Origin: DASYYE01 sp035946955
GTDB lineage: Bacteria; Actinomycetota; Actinomycetes; Streptosporangiales; Streptosporangiaceae
Length of the DNA: 31,056 nt
Assembly (NCBI GenBank): GCA_035946955.1
Contig: DASYYE010000350.1
Span: 1-31,056, forward strand
Direction: 5' to 3'
Positions 21,778 to 29,695 of this stretch are shown here, piece after piece. The translations under genes were made by a program, and so were the position numbers. The number at the start of each line of letters is the position of its first letter. Within the stretch, counting starts at the first letter, position 1. The notes below the pieces were generated by a model, which did not search any database, was not told where the DNA came from, and saw only the letters and a list, made by a program, of their open reading frames with translations.

Positions 21778-21903
21778 TTCCCCGGATCCGAGCTCAGGTA
21801 TCTCGACGAGGATCCGGTACGGGCCGCGGCTCAGGCCGACCCCGGCCTTTTCGTGCGGTATAACGGGCTACTCGTCATTGACGAGGTGCGCGGGCAGCCA
21901 GCC
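21778..21903 (+). pseudogene. Fragment of a second AAA/DUF4143 ATPase
   Basis: The plus strand encodes ELRYLDEDPVRAAAQADPGL then FVRYNGLLVIDEVRGQPA. The ATPase at 3971 has the corresponding LPQHRQSALEDPVGFVSFDG then LMVIDEIQRAPELL: the segment ending in Walker B. The P-loop before it and everything after are gone, and there is no start codon. About 40 codons survive. It lies between the chitinase promoter and the ABC operon end, within the interval bounded by the duplicated ABC tail. It marks a former insertion of a DUF4143 ATPase here. Confidence 0.75.
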
Positions 21904-22015
21904 ATTGCCGTTCGGCGAACGTCTCCGCGCGTGGCCGATATCCGTCCTCTGGGCCGTCCCCCGCGACCCCTGAGCCGCCTCCTTTGACACCTTCGGCGAC
22001 CAGGGCACCATGCTG

Positions 22016-23860
22016 CTATTTGAAGGCGTTGGCCTGGATCGAGTACAGCTCCGCGTAGGTGCCGCCGCGGGACATCAGTTCCTCGTGTGAGCCGAACTCG
22101 GCCACGACGCCGTCATTGACCACCACGATGAGGTCCGCCATGCGCACAGTGGAGAACCGGTGTGACACGAGCACTGTCACCCTCCCGTCGCGGCGGCTCG
22201 TCTTCGCCTGGTCGGCATAGCGTTCGAACAGGCCGTGCTCGGTCTCGGCGTCCAGGGCTGCGGTTGGCTCGTCCAGGATCGTCAGCAGCGGGGCTGGGCG
22301 CATGAACCCACGGGCCAGCGCCACCTTCTGCCATTGGCCGAACGACAGGTCCACGCCGTCGGGCCAGTTGGCCCCGAGCTGGGTTTCCAGGCCATCGGCC
22401 AGGCCTTCGACCACATCGGCGGCTCCGGCCCGCTCCACTGCTGCGACGATGCTCTCCGGTTCGTCAAGGTGGCTCAGGTCGCCGAGGCCCACGCTGCTGC
22501 GGGCCAGGAACTCCAGGCGGGCGAAGTCCTGGAACGCTCCGGACAGCCGGATGCGCCACTGTTTTGCAGTGATGTGGGTCAGGTCCGTGCCGTCTACCAG
22601 GATTCGGCCGGAACTGGGCCGGTAGAAGCCGCACAACAGCTTCACCAGCGTGCTCTTGCCAGCGCCGTTCTCACCTACCACCGCGACGACCGCGCCGGCG
22701 GGGAGTGCCAGTGACACCTCGCGCAGCACCGGCTCAGCAGTGCCCGGGTAGCAGAAGGTCACGTCCTCGAACACGATCCCCGTGGCCAGCCGGTCCGGTG
22801 CCTGCCGGTCACCGGTGCCCTGATGGAGGGAAGCGTAGGACTCCAGCCAGCCGAGCCGGCGGCACGCGTCCAGCCACAGGCGCACGAAGTCGACCTCGCC
22901 GACGGTCATGGCCACGTACTGCCCCAGGCGGCCGCCTGCCGTGACGACAAGCACCACATCTCCGGCCGAGGCATGCAGCCCGTAGACCGTCCAGTACACG
23001 GCCGCGACGTAGCCGAGCGCGAACACACCCCAGGCTGCGGCCAGCCACAGGCCCCCGGCCCACTGGGTGGCCGCCATGGTCCGGTACCAGCCCTGCCACG
23101 CGTCTGTCCACCGCCCGAGCACGTCTTGCTGGTTCCCGGTGACCCGCAACTCCTTGGCCGGGCCAGCCGTGGTACCGAGGGTGAAAAAGTGCCGGTACAG
23201 CCGCTGGTCAGGAGCGGCCAGTTCCTCGGCGCCGCGGACAGCCCCAGACCGCCACGACGACACAGCCACCGTGGGGAGGGCGAACAGCGCCAGCAGCGCC
23301 ATCCAGGGGCTGACCGTCATCAGCACCGCGATGGTCAGGGCCAGGCAGGTGACCGCACTGACCGTGTCGATGAGCGCCAGCAGCATGTGGTCAAGCTGGT
23401 AGACGGACTCGCGCAGCACCGCCAGGCGGTCCAGGTACTCGGGACGCTCCTGGTGCTCGATGGTGTCCACCGACGCCTGCAGGCCGGCCACGTATGTCTC
23501 CAGCGCGACCCCGACCTTCATCCGGAACCGGCGGGTGACCCGGCTCGAAGCGAGCCGCAGCAGCCAGATCGCGACGCTCGACCCAGCGACTCCGACTGCG
23601 CCGGCAATGACCAGGGCACGGCTGTGCTGGGTGATTCCGTCGACGACAAGCTTGAGCCAGACGGCCAGCAACGCCCCGGGGACTGTCGAGAGCACCGCCA
23701 GGAGCAGCGCCAGCACAGCCATCGAGGGCTCCGCCCGGTAGGCGTGTCGCATGGTGCGTGCCATGGTGACGAGCGCACCCGGGATCTTCGGCTCCGTCTG
23801 CACCATAGACAGCGCAGGCGCTGGGCCCGCCTGGCCATCTCCCACCGGCTGACCGCTCAC
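22016..23860 (-). CDS. ABC exporter half-molecule (permease-ATPase fusion), second of pair
   Basis: The 614-residue product starts at GTG 23860, whose GTGA overlaps the stop of the upstream ABC gene (translational coupling). About five to six helices occupy residues 50-330 (MAVLALLLAVLSTVPGALLA, LVIAGAVGVAGSSVAIWLLR, WMALLALFALPTVAVSSW). The nucleotide-binding domain carries P-loop GENGAGKST (about 395), signature DLSFGQWQKVALAR with Phe instead of the first Gly (about 500), Walker B LLTILDEP (about 523) and the H-loop VLVSHRFSTVR. There is no peptidase domain. The substrate is unknown; with the partner it probably forms a heterodimeric exporter, perhaps of the small ORF product upstream. Its last ~22 codons recur as a scar at 20369-20436. 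Confidence 0.92.
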   Translation of the reverse strand: MSGQPVGDGQAGPAPALSMVQTEPKIPGALVTMARTMRHAYRAEPSMAVLALLLAVLSTVPGALLAVWLKLVVDGITQHSRALVIAGAVGVAGSSVAIWLLRLASSRVTRRFRMKVGVALETYVAGLQASVDTIEHQERPEYLDRLAVLRESVYQLDHMLLALIDTVSAVTCLALTIAVLMTVSPWMALLALFALPTVAVSSWRSGAVRGAEELAAPDQRLYRHFFTLGTTAGPAKELRVTGNQQDVLGRWTDAWQGWYRTMAATQWAGGLWLAAAWGVFALGYVAAVYWTVYGLHASAGDVVLVVTAGGRLGQYVAMTVGEVDFVRLWLDACRRLGWLESYASLHQGTGDRQAPDRLATGIVFEDVTFCYPGTAEPVLREVSLALPAGAVVAVVGENGAGKSTLVKLLCGFYRPSSGRILVDGTDLTHITAKQWRIRLSGAFQDFARLEFLARSSVGLGDLSHLDEPESIVAAVERAGAADVVEGLADGLETQLGANWPDGVDLSFGQWQKVALARGFMRPAPLLTILDEPTAALDAETEHGLFERYADQAKTSRRDGRVTVLVSHRFSTVRMADLIVVVNDGVVAEFGSHEELMSRGGTYAELYSIQANAFK

Positions 23861-25671
23861 GTGGCCGGCCCCAGGCCCACGACCGCTTCGTCATCTTCGC
23901 CTGCCAGCACACCGTCGGTGAAGCGTGCGGCCTGCAGGGTGAACATGGTCGCGTACCTGCCGTCGAGTGCCATCAGCTCGTCGTGGTTACCGAGCTCCAC
24001 AACGCGGCCACCTTCCAGGACGCAGATGTTGTCGGCGTGCCGCACCGTCGAGAACCGGTGCGACACCAGGATCGTGGTGACGCCGCTGGTCGCATCGAGC
24101 AGGCGGCGGAAGATCTCCGCCTCCCCCCGGACATCCAGCTGTGCGGTCGGCTCGTCCAGGATGACCAGGCCAGCTCCTTGACGCACCGCGCACATCGTCC
24201 GGGCCAGGGCCACCCGCTGCCATTGGCCGCCGGACAGGTCGGTGCCGCCCGCGTAGGACTTGGAGAGCACCGTCTCCATGTCGGCCAGGCCCGCCGCGCC
24301 GGCCTGGTGCAGGGCCCACTCGATGTCGGCGTCGCTGGCCCCTGCTGGTGCGATGTTGTCGTGCAGTGACAGCTCATACTTCACGTAGTCCTGGAAGACC
24401 GTGGTCAGGCGCGACCGCCAGGAGTCCAGGTCCAGGTCTCGCAGGTCGGTGCCGTCGATCTCGATGGTGCCGCCGACCGGGTCATACAGCCGGCAGAGGA
24501 GCTTGGCGAGCGTGGTCTTGCCGGCCCCGTTCTGCCCGACGATGGCCAGTGAGGAGCCCGCCGGGATCGTCAGGTCCACCCCCGCGAGTACAGGGCGCCC
24601 ACCGCGGTAGCCGAACACCACGTCGCGCAGCCGGATCTCCTGGCGCGGCAGGCCAGCCGCTGGCCGGCTGCCCGATGGCAGCATCGCGTACTCGGGCATC
24701 CGGCGCTCAAGGCTCTCGACGACCACGGCTGGCCGGGCCGCGGTGTCGAACCACCAGTCAAAGTCGGCGATGCCCAGGACCGCCGAGCCGAGCACCGCGC
24801 CGACGAACACGATGAAGGTGCCCAGGCTCAACCCGTGCGCGAGGACACTGACGGTCAGCGCGGCCACGACCAGCCCGTTGCCGGTGAGTGCGGCAAGCGC
24901 TGCCCAGACCAGCGACCGTTCGCGCAGCCGCAGCGCCTGCAGGGACAGTTCCAGCAACTGGCTGCGATAGTTCCCGAAGCGGCCGACGGTCCACTCATCC
25001 AGCCCGAACAGGCGCAGTTCCTTCGCGGCTGGCACATCGACCGCCATCCGGTAGGCGTAGTCCGCGTGCCGTTGCGAGCGCACCACTTCTTCCGACCGCC
25101 AGGTCCGCCACACCGTGCTCTCGCGCAGCAGCCGGTGGGTGGCCAGCCAGCAGCCGACGAGTACCAGCGGCGCCCACCACTGGAACCAGAACAGGATGGA
25201 CGCGCAGGCAATCCCGCTGCCCATCTCGACAAGCCCGTTGGCCACAAAGGGCATGCACACCCGGATCGGCGGCGCGGTGATCCCCAGGTCGAACTCACGG
25301 GCAAGTGCGAAGTCGTCAGCCAGCTCAGGCTCTTCGAGGTGCGCGATGCCCGCAGGTTCAATGGCCGCCCGCAGCAGCCGCTGGTTCAGGTCCGCCCCCA
25401 CACGGGCGCCCAGGTTCGCACTGACCGCGTCATGGACCGGGCTGAGCACCAGGACGAGGACGGATGCCCCCGCGACAAGGGCCAGCTGCCAGCCCGGCCG
25501 GTGCCCAGCACTGACCGCGCCGACCAGCGCACCAGTGGCGACGGCCACCAAGCCCGGCAGCAGTGCCCGCAGCACGACCAGCACCCACCACCCGATGGCC
25601 AGGCCACGGTGGGCCCCCGGCAGCACCCGGAACACGAGGTGTGACTCAGCGGACCGCCATGGAAGTCTCAC
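23857..25671 (-). CDS. ABC exporter half-molecule (permease-ATPase fusion), first of pair
   Basis: The 604-residue product starts at GTG 25671. The membrane half includes WWVLVVLRALLPGLVAVATG, LALVAGASVLVLVLSPVHDA, CASILFWFQWWAPLVLVGCW and VAALTVSVLAHGLSLGTFIV. The ATPase half has P-loop GQNGAGKTT (about 378-386), the full signature DLSGGQWQRVALAR (about 478), Walker B GLVILDEPTAQLD (about 500) and an H-loop VSHRFSTVRHAD. It is the stronger ATPase of the two by its intact signature. The start lies one base after the stop of the 73-residue ORF, and the GGAGG lies inside that ORF's end, so all three genes form one translation unit. The SGGQWQ type of signature is frequent in actinobacterial peptide-export systems. 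Confidence 0.92.
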   Translation of the reverse strand: MRLPWRSAESHLVFRVLPGAHRGLAIGWWVLVVLRALLPGLVAVATGALVGAVSAGHRPGWQLALVAGASVLVLVLSPVHDAVSANLGARVGADLNQRLLRAAIEPAGIAHLEEPELADDFALAREFDLGITAPPIRVCMPFVANGLVEMGSGIACASILFWFQWWAPLVLVGCWLATHRLLRESTVWRTWRSEEVVRSQRHADYAYRMAVDVPAAKELRLFGLDEWTVGRFGNYRSQLLELSLQALRLRERSLVWAALAALTGNGLVVAALTVSVLAHGLSLGTFIVFVGAVLGSAVLGIADFDWWFDTAARPAVVVESLERRMPEYAMLPSGSRPAAGLPRQEIRLRDVVFGYRGGRPVLAGVDLTIPAGSSLAIVGQNGAGKTTLAKLLCRLYDPVGGTIEIDGTDLRDLDLDSWRSRLTTVFQDYVKYELSLHDNIAPAGASDADIEWALHQAGAAGLADMETVLSKSYAGGTDLSGGQWQRVALARTMCAVRQGAGLVILDEPTAQLDVRGEAEIFRRLLDATSGVTTILVSHRFSTVRHADNICVLEGGRVVELGNHDELMALDGRYATMFTLQAARFTDGVLAGEDDEAVVGLGPAT

Positions 25672-25672
25672 C

Positions 25673-25894
25673 CTACGGTTCTACCTCCACCCACGGACAA
25701 CCCCGCGACCCGCCGGCGTCAGGTAGGGAGTCGCCTTGGTGATGGCTTGCTGCGCCATCCCGCCGACCCATGTCCTCAACACCGGGCACGGACGGCTGGC
25801 GTCTGCCATCGTCCAGGAACGGCACGTCAGCGAAGCGGTCGAGCTCAGCGAACCAGGCGTCGATGTCGGACGCCGCTGGCGTGGTCTCGCTCAT
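25673..25894 (-). CDS. 73-residue ORF heading the ABC operon, possible peptide precursor
   Basis: ATG 25894 has an excellent ribosome site (AGGGAGG, four bases away) and the stop TAG lies one base before the GTG of the first ABC gene. The product starts MSETTPAASDIDAWFAELDR and continues FADVPFLDDGRRQPSVPG, an acidic helical segment with a PFLDD motif. A Gly/Asp/His-rich half ends GGSRGCPWVEVEP with a single cysteine. It has no signal peptide or membrane helix. I do not recognise a family. Position and size suggest a leader-peptide-like substrate of the exporter, but there is no modification enzyme nearby. A second frame across the 3' half (ATG 25758) encodes MAQQAITKATPYLTPAGRGV then VRGWR; it lacks a good ribosome site. 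Confidence 0.6.
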   Translation of the reverse strand: MSETTPAASDIDAWFAELDRFADVPFLDDGRRQPSVPGVEDMGRRDGAASHHQGDSLPDAGGSRGCPWVEVEP

Positions 25895-25940
25895 AACACC
25901 TCCCTATACCTATCGCACTGGGCCGTGTCGTCCTGGCTGG

Positions 25941-25955
25941 AGCTGCCTGGCAGCT
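25941..25955. promoter_or_regulatory. 15-bp perfect palindrome upstream of the ABC operon
   Basis: AGCTGCC-T-GGCAGCT is an exact palindrome 47 bp before the start of the 73-residue ORF, overlapping the stop of the upstream DinB gene. Its position suits an operator of the ABC operon or a small terminator hairpin. Confidence 0.45.
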
Positions 25956-26464
25956 ATATCTCGGTCTTGCCGTCGATGCGTTCGCGCAGCAGGTCGGCGT
26001 GGCCGCAGTGCCCCGCGTACTCGGCGATCATGTGCGAATAGGCCCAGCGCAGCGACATCTCGCCCCCATCGTTCGCTGATGAAGACCGCATCCAGCGACA
26101 GGTCTGCCACCGCACGCCGGGCGGCCTCCTGCTCAGCGGTGAGCCGATCCAGGTCGCGGGCAGCGGTGGCCGCAGCGGCACCGTCGAAATCCGCATCCGG
26201 CTGGCAGTACACCCTCTCCACTTCCTGGCCACCGAACCGGCGCCGGAACCAGTTACGTTCCACCTCAGTCAGGTGCCGGACGAGCCCTAGCAGCGACAGG
26301 TTCGATGGCGGCACTGCACGCATCGCCAACTGCTCGGCAGTCAGCCCCGAGCACCTGGCCAGCAAGCTGGCGCGGTACCAGTCCAGGAATCCTTCCAGCA
26401 TGGCACGCTCGCTGGCTACGAACGGCTCATCAGTACGTGGGTAGTCCGGTGCCGTCCAGGTCAC
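25954..26464 (-). pseudogene. DinB/DUF664 family protein, frameshifted
   Basis: From GTG 26464 the minus strand encodes VTWTAPDYPRTDEPFVASER, LEGFLDWYRASLLARCSG and LVRHLTEVERNWFRRRFGG, the usual opening of a DUF664 (DinB four-helix, metal-binding) protein, up to DAVFISERWG. The frame is then lost in a run of five G near 26067-26071. In the next frame the expected end continues: EMSLRWAYSHMIAEYAGHCG then HADLLRERIDGKTEI and a stop at 25954. Removing one G restores a normal protein of about 170 residues. This is either a true frameshift or a homopolymer read error. Family members include mycothiol-dependent or metal-dependent transferases; the role here is unknown. Confidence 0.75.
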
Positions 26465-26500
26465 CAACACATCGTTCACCGTCCGAGCCAGCGGTGCCAA

Positions 26501-26516
26501 GCGGCACGTGTGCCGC
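26501..26516. promoter_or_regulatory. 16-bp palindrome between divergent genes
   Basis: GCGGCAC (26501-26507) and GTGCCGC (26510-26516) are exact inverse arms two bases apart. The palindrome lies between the DinB gene start (26464) and the 66-residue ORF (26531). It is a plausible operator for one or both directions. Confidence 0.45.
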
Positions 26517-26530
26517 CCTACTGTGGTGAC

Positions 26531-26731
26531 ATGGCAGCAACTGGAAACCGGCACCGACCGCATCTCATCCCTGGTGACCAGGCATGGTTCTGGGCACCGG
26601 AGTGGCAGGCTAAGGAGGCAGAGGCAGACCACGAGATCGCCAACGGCGGGGGCAGTGTTGTCATCGGCGCGGAGGAGTCCATCGCTGACCTCGCTTACTG
26701 GGCCGGCCTGCCGTCGGACGACCTGACCTGA
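26531..26731 (+). CDS. 66-residue protein resembling the C-terminal part of AbrB/MazE-type antitoxins
   Basis: The product starts MAATGNRHRPHLIPGDQAWF and continues WAPEWQAKEAEADHEIANGG. The IPGDQAWFWxPEWQxxExEAD segment is common in actinobacterial antitoxin-like proteins, where it usually follows an AbrB/SpoVT DNA-binding domain. That domain is absent here and no toxin gene is adjacent. ATG 26531 is the natural start but has no clear ribosome site. It lies 24 bp before the large helicase gene on the same strand, so it could be a small partner or regulator of it. That link is inference from position alone. Confidence 0.6.
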   Translation: MAATGNRHRPHLIPGDQAWFWAPEWQAKEAEADHEIANGGGSVVIGAEESIADLAYWAGLPSDDLT

Positions 26732-26755
26732 TGCTGCTGGTGGCTGGGTAGGCGG

Positions 26756-29593
26756 GTGGAGATAGCGGGGAACGGGGCTGGGGCCCTGGGTGAGACCGAA
26801 CTAAAGCAGGCACTGTGGCCCCATCAGCAGGCGGCGCTCGGCGCGTTCGAGCGGGACCAAGCCAGGGGGGACACGGCTACATACCTGGTCGTCCCGCCTG
26901 GTGGGGGGAAGACGCTGATCGGGCTGGAGGCTGCGCGGCGGCTGGGCCGGCCCACCGTGGTGCTCTGCCCGAACACGGCCATCCAGGGTCAGTGGATCAC
27001 GCAGTGGCACACGGCGTTCTCTCCAGTGACAGTGACCGCGACGGCGAAGCGGGAACTCCCCACTGCGTTGAGCGTGCTCACCTATCAGGCGCTGTGCACC
27101 CTGGGCTCGACTGGGAACGGCGACGACCCTGGCGATGCTCCGAATGGGCTGTCAGGAAGGCACATGGTGGTCCGCGGGAGGTCCGGCCGAGGGGCCACCG
27201 ACGGCGATGGGCTGCTATCGATGTTGCACCCAAACGGGATGGCGCTGGTCGAGCGGCTCGCCGTTGGCGGCCCGTGGACGGTTGTCCTCGATGAGTGCCA
27301 CCACCTGCTCGAACTGTGGGGCCAATTGCTGCAGGCAGTCCTCGCGAAGCTGGACCGCCCGTATGTGATCGGGCTGACGGCCACGCCGCCGCAGATGATG
27401 ACAGCTGCCCAGGCGGAGTTGCACCGGGCACTGTTCGGCGAAGTTGACCTGGAGGTCTCCGCGCCTGCACTGGTGCGGGAGGGCCGCCTGGCTCCCTACC
27501 AGGAACTCGCGTATTTCTGCCGGCCGGTTGCCAGTGAGGCCGACTACATCCACGGCGAAGCCATCCGTTTCGCGGAGCTGCGCACCAGCCTGCTCGACCC
27601 CGGCTTCGCCAGTACGCCGTTCCTCGCCTGGCTGCAGTCGCGAGTGGTCGAACGTCATTCACAAGTGAGCACGTCGCAAGAGGGCGCGCAGGTGTCCTGG
27701 GAGCGGTTCGAACGGGATGAGCCAATGCTTGCCGATGCCGCTGTCAGGCTGCACATGGCCGGGCTCCTGCCCCTGCCCGACGGCGCCCGGATCAGGGAAC
27801 AGCACCGCCACGACCCGACGGCGGAAGACTGGGTCGCGCTGATCGGTGACTACTGCCAACGGTGCCTGCTGCCCAGTGCCGACCCGCGTGACGGCGAAGC
27901 CCTGGCGGCTGTCCGCCGGGCCCTGCCCTCGGTGGGATACCGCCTGACCAGGGCAGGCGTACGCCCCGGCGACTCACCTGTGGACCGGGTGCTCGCACGG
28001 TCCGCGAGCAAGGCCTACGCGGCAGCCCACATCCTGGCAGCGGAAACGGCTGAGCTGGGGGGACGGCTGCGCGCGCTGGTGTTGTGCGACCACGAGCAGG
28101 CCAGCGGGACACCGTCGGCGGACCTGGCCGGGATCCTCCCCGCCGAGGCAGGTGGCGCGCAACTGGTTCTTGACACGCTGCTGGGCGACGCCCAGGCTGC
28201 CTCGCTTGACCCGGTGCTGCTGACCGGGCGCCGCGTCGCGTGCGGCCCCGCGACGGCTCAACGCCTGACCGCCTGGCTGCGCGCCGCCGACCCGGGCCTC
28301 AACCCGGTCACTGTCTCCATGCCGGGGCAGTCAGGCATGGTGGAAGTCACGAGCCCACGTGGCTGGGAAGCGCGACGTTACGTCCCGCTCGTCACCCGCT
28401 TCTTCGCCGAGGGCGGGACACACTGTCTCGTCGGCACCAGGGCGCTGCTCGGCGAAGGCTGGGACGCCCCAGCCGTCAATGTGGTGATCGACCTGACGGT
28501 GGCGACCACTCCCACATCCGTGGTCCAGGCCCGCGGCCGTGCACTCCGGCTGGACCACACCTGGCCTGCCAAAGTTGCCGACAATTGGGGCGTTGTCTGC
28601 GTCACCAGCAGCCATCCCAAGGGCACCGCTGACTACGCCCGGTTCGTACGCAAGCACGACCGCTACTTCGCCTTGTCCCCCATGGGCGACATCGCCTCCG
28701 GCGTCGCGCACATAGACCCCCGCCTGTCCCCCTACTCGCCCCCGCCTGAGGATGGGTTTGATGGGCTGAACTCGGACATGCTGACCCGGACAGCCGAACG
28801 CGAAACCTCGCGGGACCGCTGGGCGATCGGCACCCCCTACGAGGACATGCCAGTGGCAACCGTCACCGTCACCAGCCGCCGGTCCCTCGGGCTGCCCAGC
28901 CAGTTCACTGTCCGGCTCACCCAGCGCCCACCCCGGGCATGGTGGGGAACGGCCACACTGGCCGCCGGAGTCACCGCTGTCGCTGCACTGACTGAACCGC
29001 CAGCCGTCCCTGCGGTCATCGGTGCCGCCGCCGTGCTGGGCGGGCTCACCGTGCTGCACCGCAGTTCAGCACGCCTGGCAGCCGTGTCAGGCCATGGGAG
29101 CCTGGATGACCTCGCAGCCGCAACCGCAGACGCGTTGCACGACGCCGGCCTGACCAGCCGTGGCGCGGACGCCATCATGGTCGAGGCCCAAGCTGACGGC
29201 AGCTACCGCGCCCGCCTCCAGGACGTGACCGCCAGCGAGTCGGCGCTGTTCGCCGACGCCCTGGAAGAAACCCTGTCCCCGCTCGCCCAGCCGCGCTACA
29301 TCGTCGCCAGGCTGATCATCACGCCACCCCGTGGGCTCCGCGCCGCAGCGGGGCTGGCCGCCCGCCGCCTCATCGCCGGGCATGTGCCCGCCACGGTCGT
29401 CTACCACGCGGTCCCCTCCGCCCTGAGCAGCAACAAGAAGCTCGCCACCATCTTCGAGCGCGCCTGGAACACCCACGTCAGCCCGGGCAAAGCCCTGTAC
29501 ACGGGATCACCGGAAGGTGCCGGTGCGCTGGCCGCCCAACGTGGTGACGACCCCTTCGCCCTCACCACCCAGATCCGCACCCTCTGGCGATAG
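26756..29593 (+). CDS. SF2 DEAD/DEAH-type helicase with a predicted membrane hairpin
   Basis: The 945-residue product starts at GTG 26756. Motifs in order: WPHQQAAL (motif Q-like, 21-28), P-loop PPGGGKT (47-53), LCPNTAIQGQW (motif Ia), DECH (179-182), LTATP (207-211), and in the second RecA lobe LVGTRALLGEGWDAP and VQARGRALRLD (590-600, motif VI). About 300 residues, partly acidic and helical, separate the two lobes. After the motor comes WWGTATLAAGVTAVAALTEP then AVPAVIGAAAVLGGLTVLHR (about 727-770), which reads as two transmembrane helices. A C-terminal domain of about 170 residues contains YRARLQDVTASESALFADAL and YIVARLIITPP. I do not know the C-terminal domain. A membrane-tethered helicase is unusual and suggests DNA/RNA handling at the envelope, or defence. 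Confidence 0.88.
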   Translation: MEIAGNGAGALGETELKQALWPHQQAALGAFERDQARGDTATYLVVPPGGGKTLIGLEAARRLGRPTVVLCPNTAIQGQWITQWHTAFSPVTVTATAKRELPTALSVLTYQALCTLGSTGNGDDPGDAPNGLSGRHMVVRGRSGRGATDGDGLLSMLHPNGMALVERLAVGGPWTVVLDECHHLLELWGQLLQAVLAKLDRPYVIGLTATPPQMMTAAQAELHRALFGEVDLEVSAPALVREGRLAPYQELAYFCRPVASEADYIHGEAIRFAELRTSLLDPGFASTPFLAWLQSRVVERHSQVSTSQEGAQVSWERFERDEPMLADAAVRLHMAGLLPLPDGARIREQHRHDPTAEDWVALIGDYCQRCLLPSADPRDGEALAAVRRALPSVGYRLTRAGVRPGDSPVDRVLARSASKAYAAAHILAAETAELGGRLRALVLCDHEQASGTPSADLAGILPAEAGGAQLVLDTLLGDAQAASLDPVLLTGRRVACGPATAQRLTAWLRAADPGLNPVTVSMPGQSGMVEVTSPRGWEARRYVPLVTRFFAEGGTHCLVGTRALLGEGWDAPAVNVVIDLTVATTPTSVVQARGRALRLDHTWPAKVADNWGVVCVTSSHPKGTADYARFVRKHDRYFALSPMGDIASGVAHIDPRLSPYSPPPEDGFDGLNSDMLTRTAERETSRDRWAIGTPYEDMPVATVTVTSRRSLGLPSQFTVRLTQRPPRAWWGTATLAAGVTAVAALTEPPAVPAVIGAAAVLGGLTVLHRSSARLAAVSGHGSLDDLAAATADALHDAGLTSRGADAIMVEAQADGSYRARLQDVTASESALFADALEETLSPLAQPRYIVARLIITPPRGLRAAAGLAARRLIAGHVPATVVYHAVPSALSSNKKLATIFERAWNTHVSPGKALYTGSPEGAGALAAQRGDDPFALTTQIRTLWR

Positions 29594-29695
29594 CCCATCG
29601 CTGGGGGATTCGGCCACACCGCACGACAGACGTATCCACATGTTCAAGCGCCTACCCTGGGCGGCTCCCGCTCGGGGGCCTCGTAGCATGACTCG

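Noticed and set aside
22823..24181. 452-codon plus-strand frame opposite the ABC genes
   Set aside because: It spans the junction of two well-supported minus-strand genes and has shadow composition.
26531..26731. Toxin-antitoxin pair
   Set aside because: The 66-residue protein looks like an antitoxin tail, but there is no AbrB domain and no adjacent small toxin gene.
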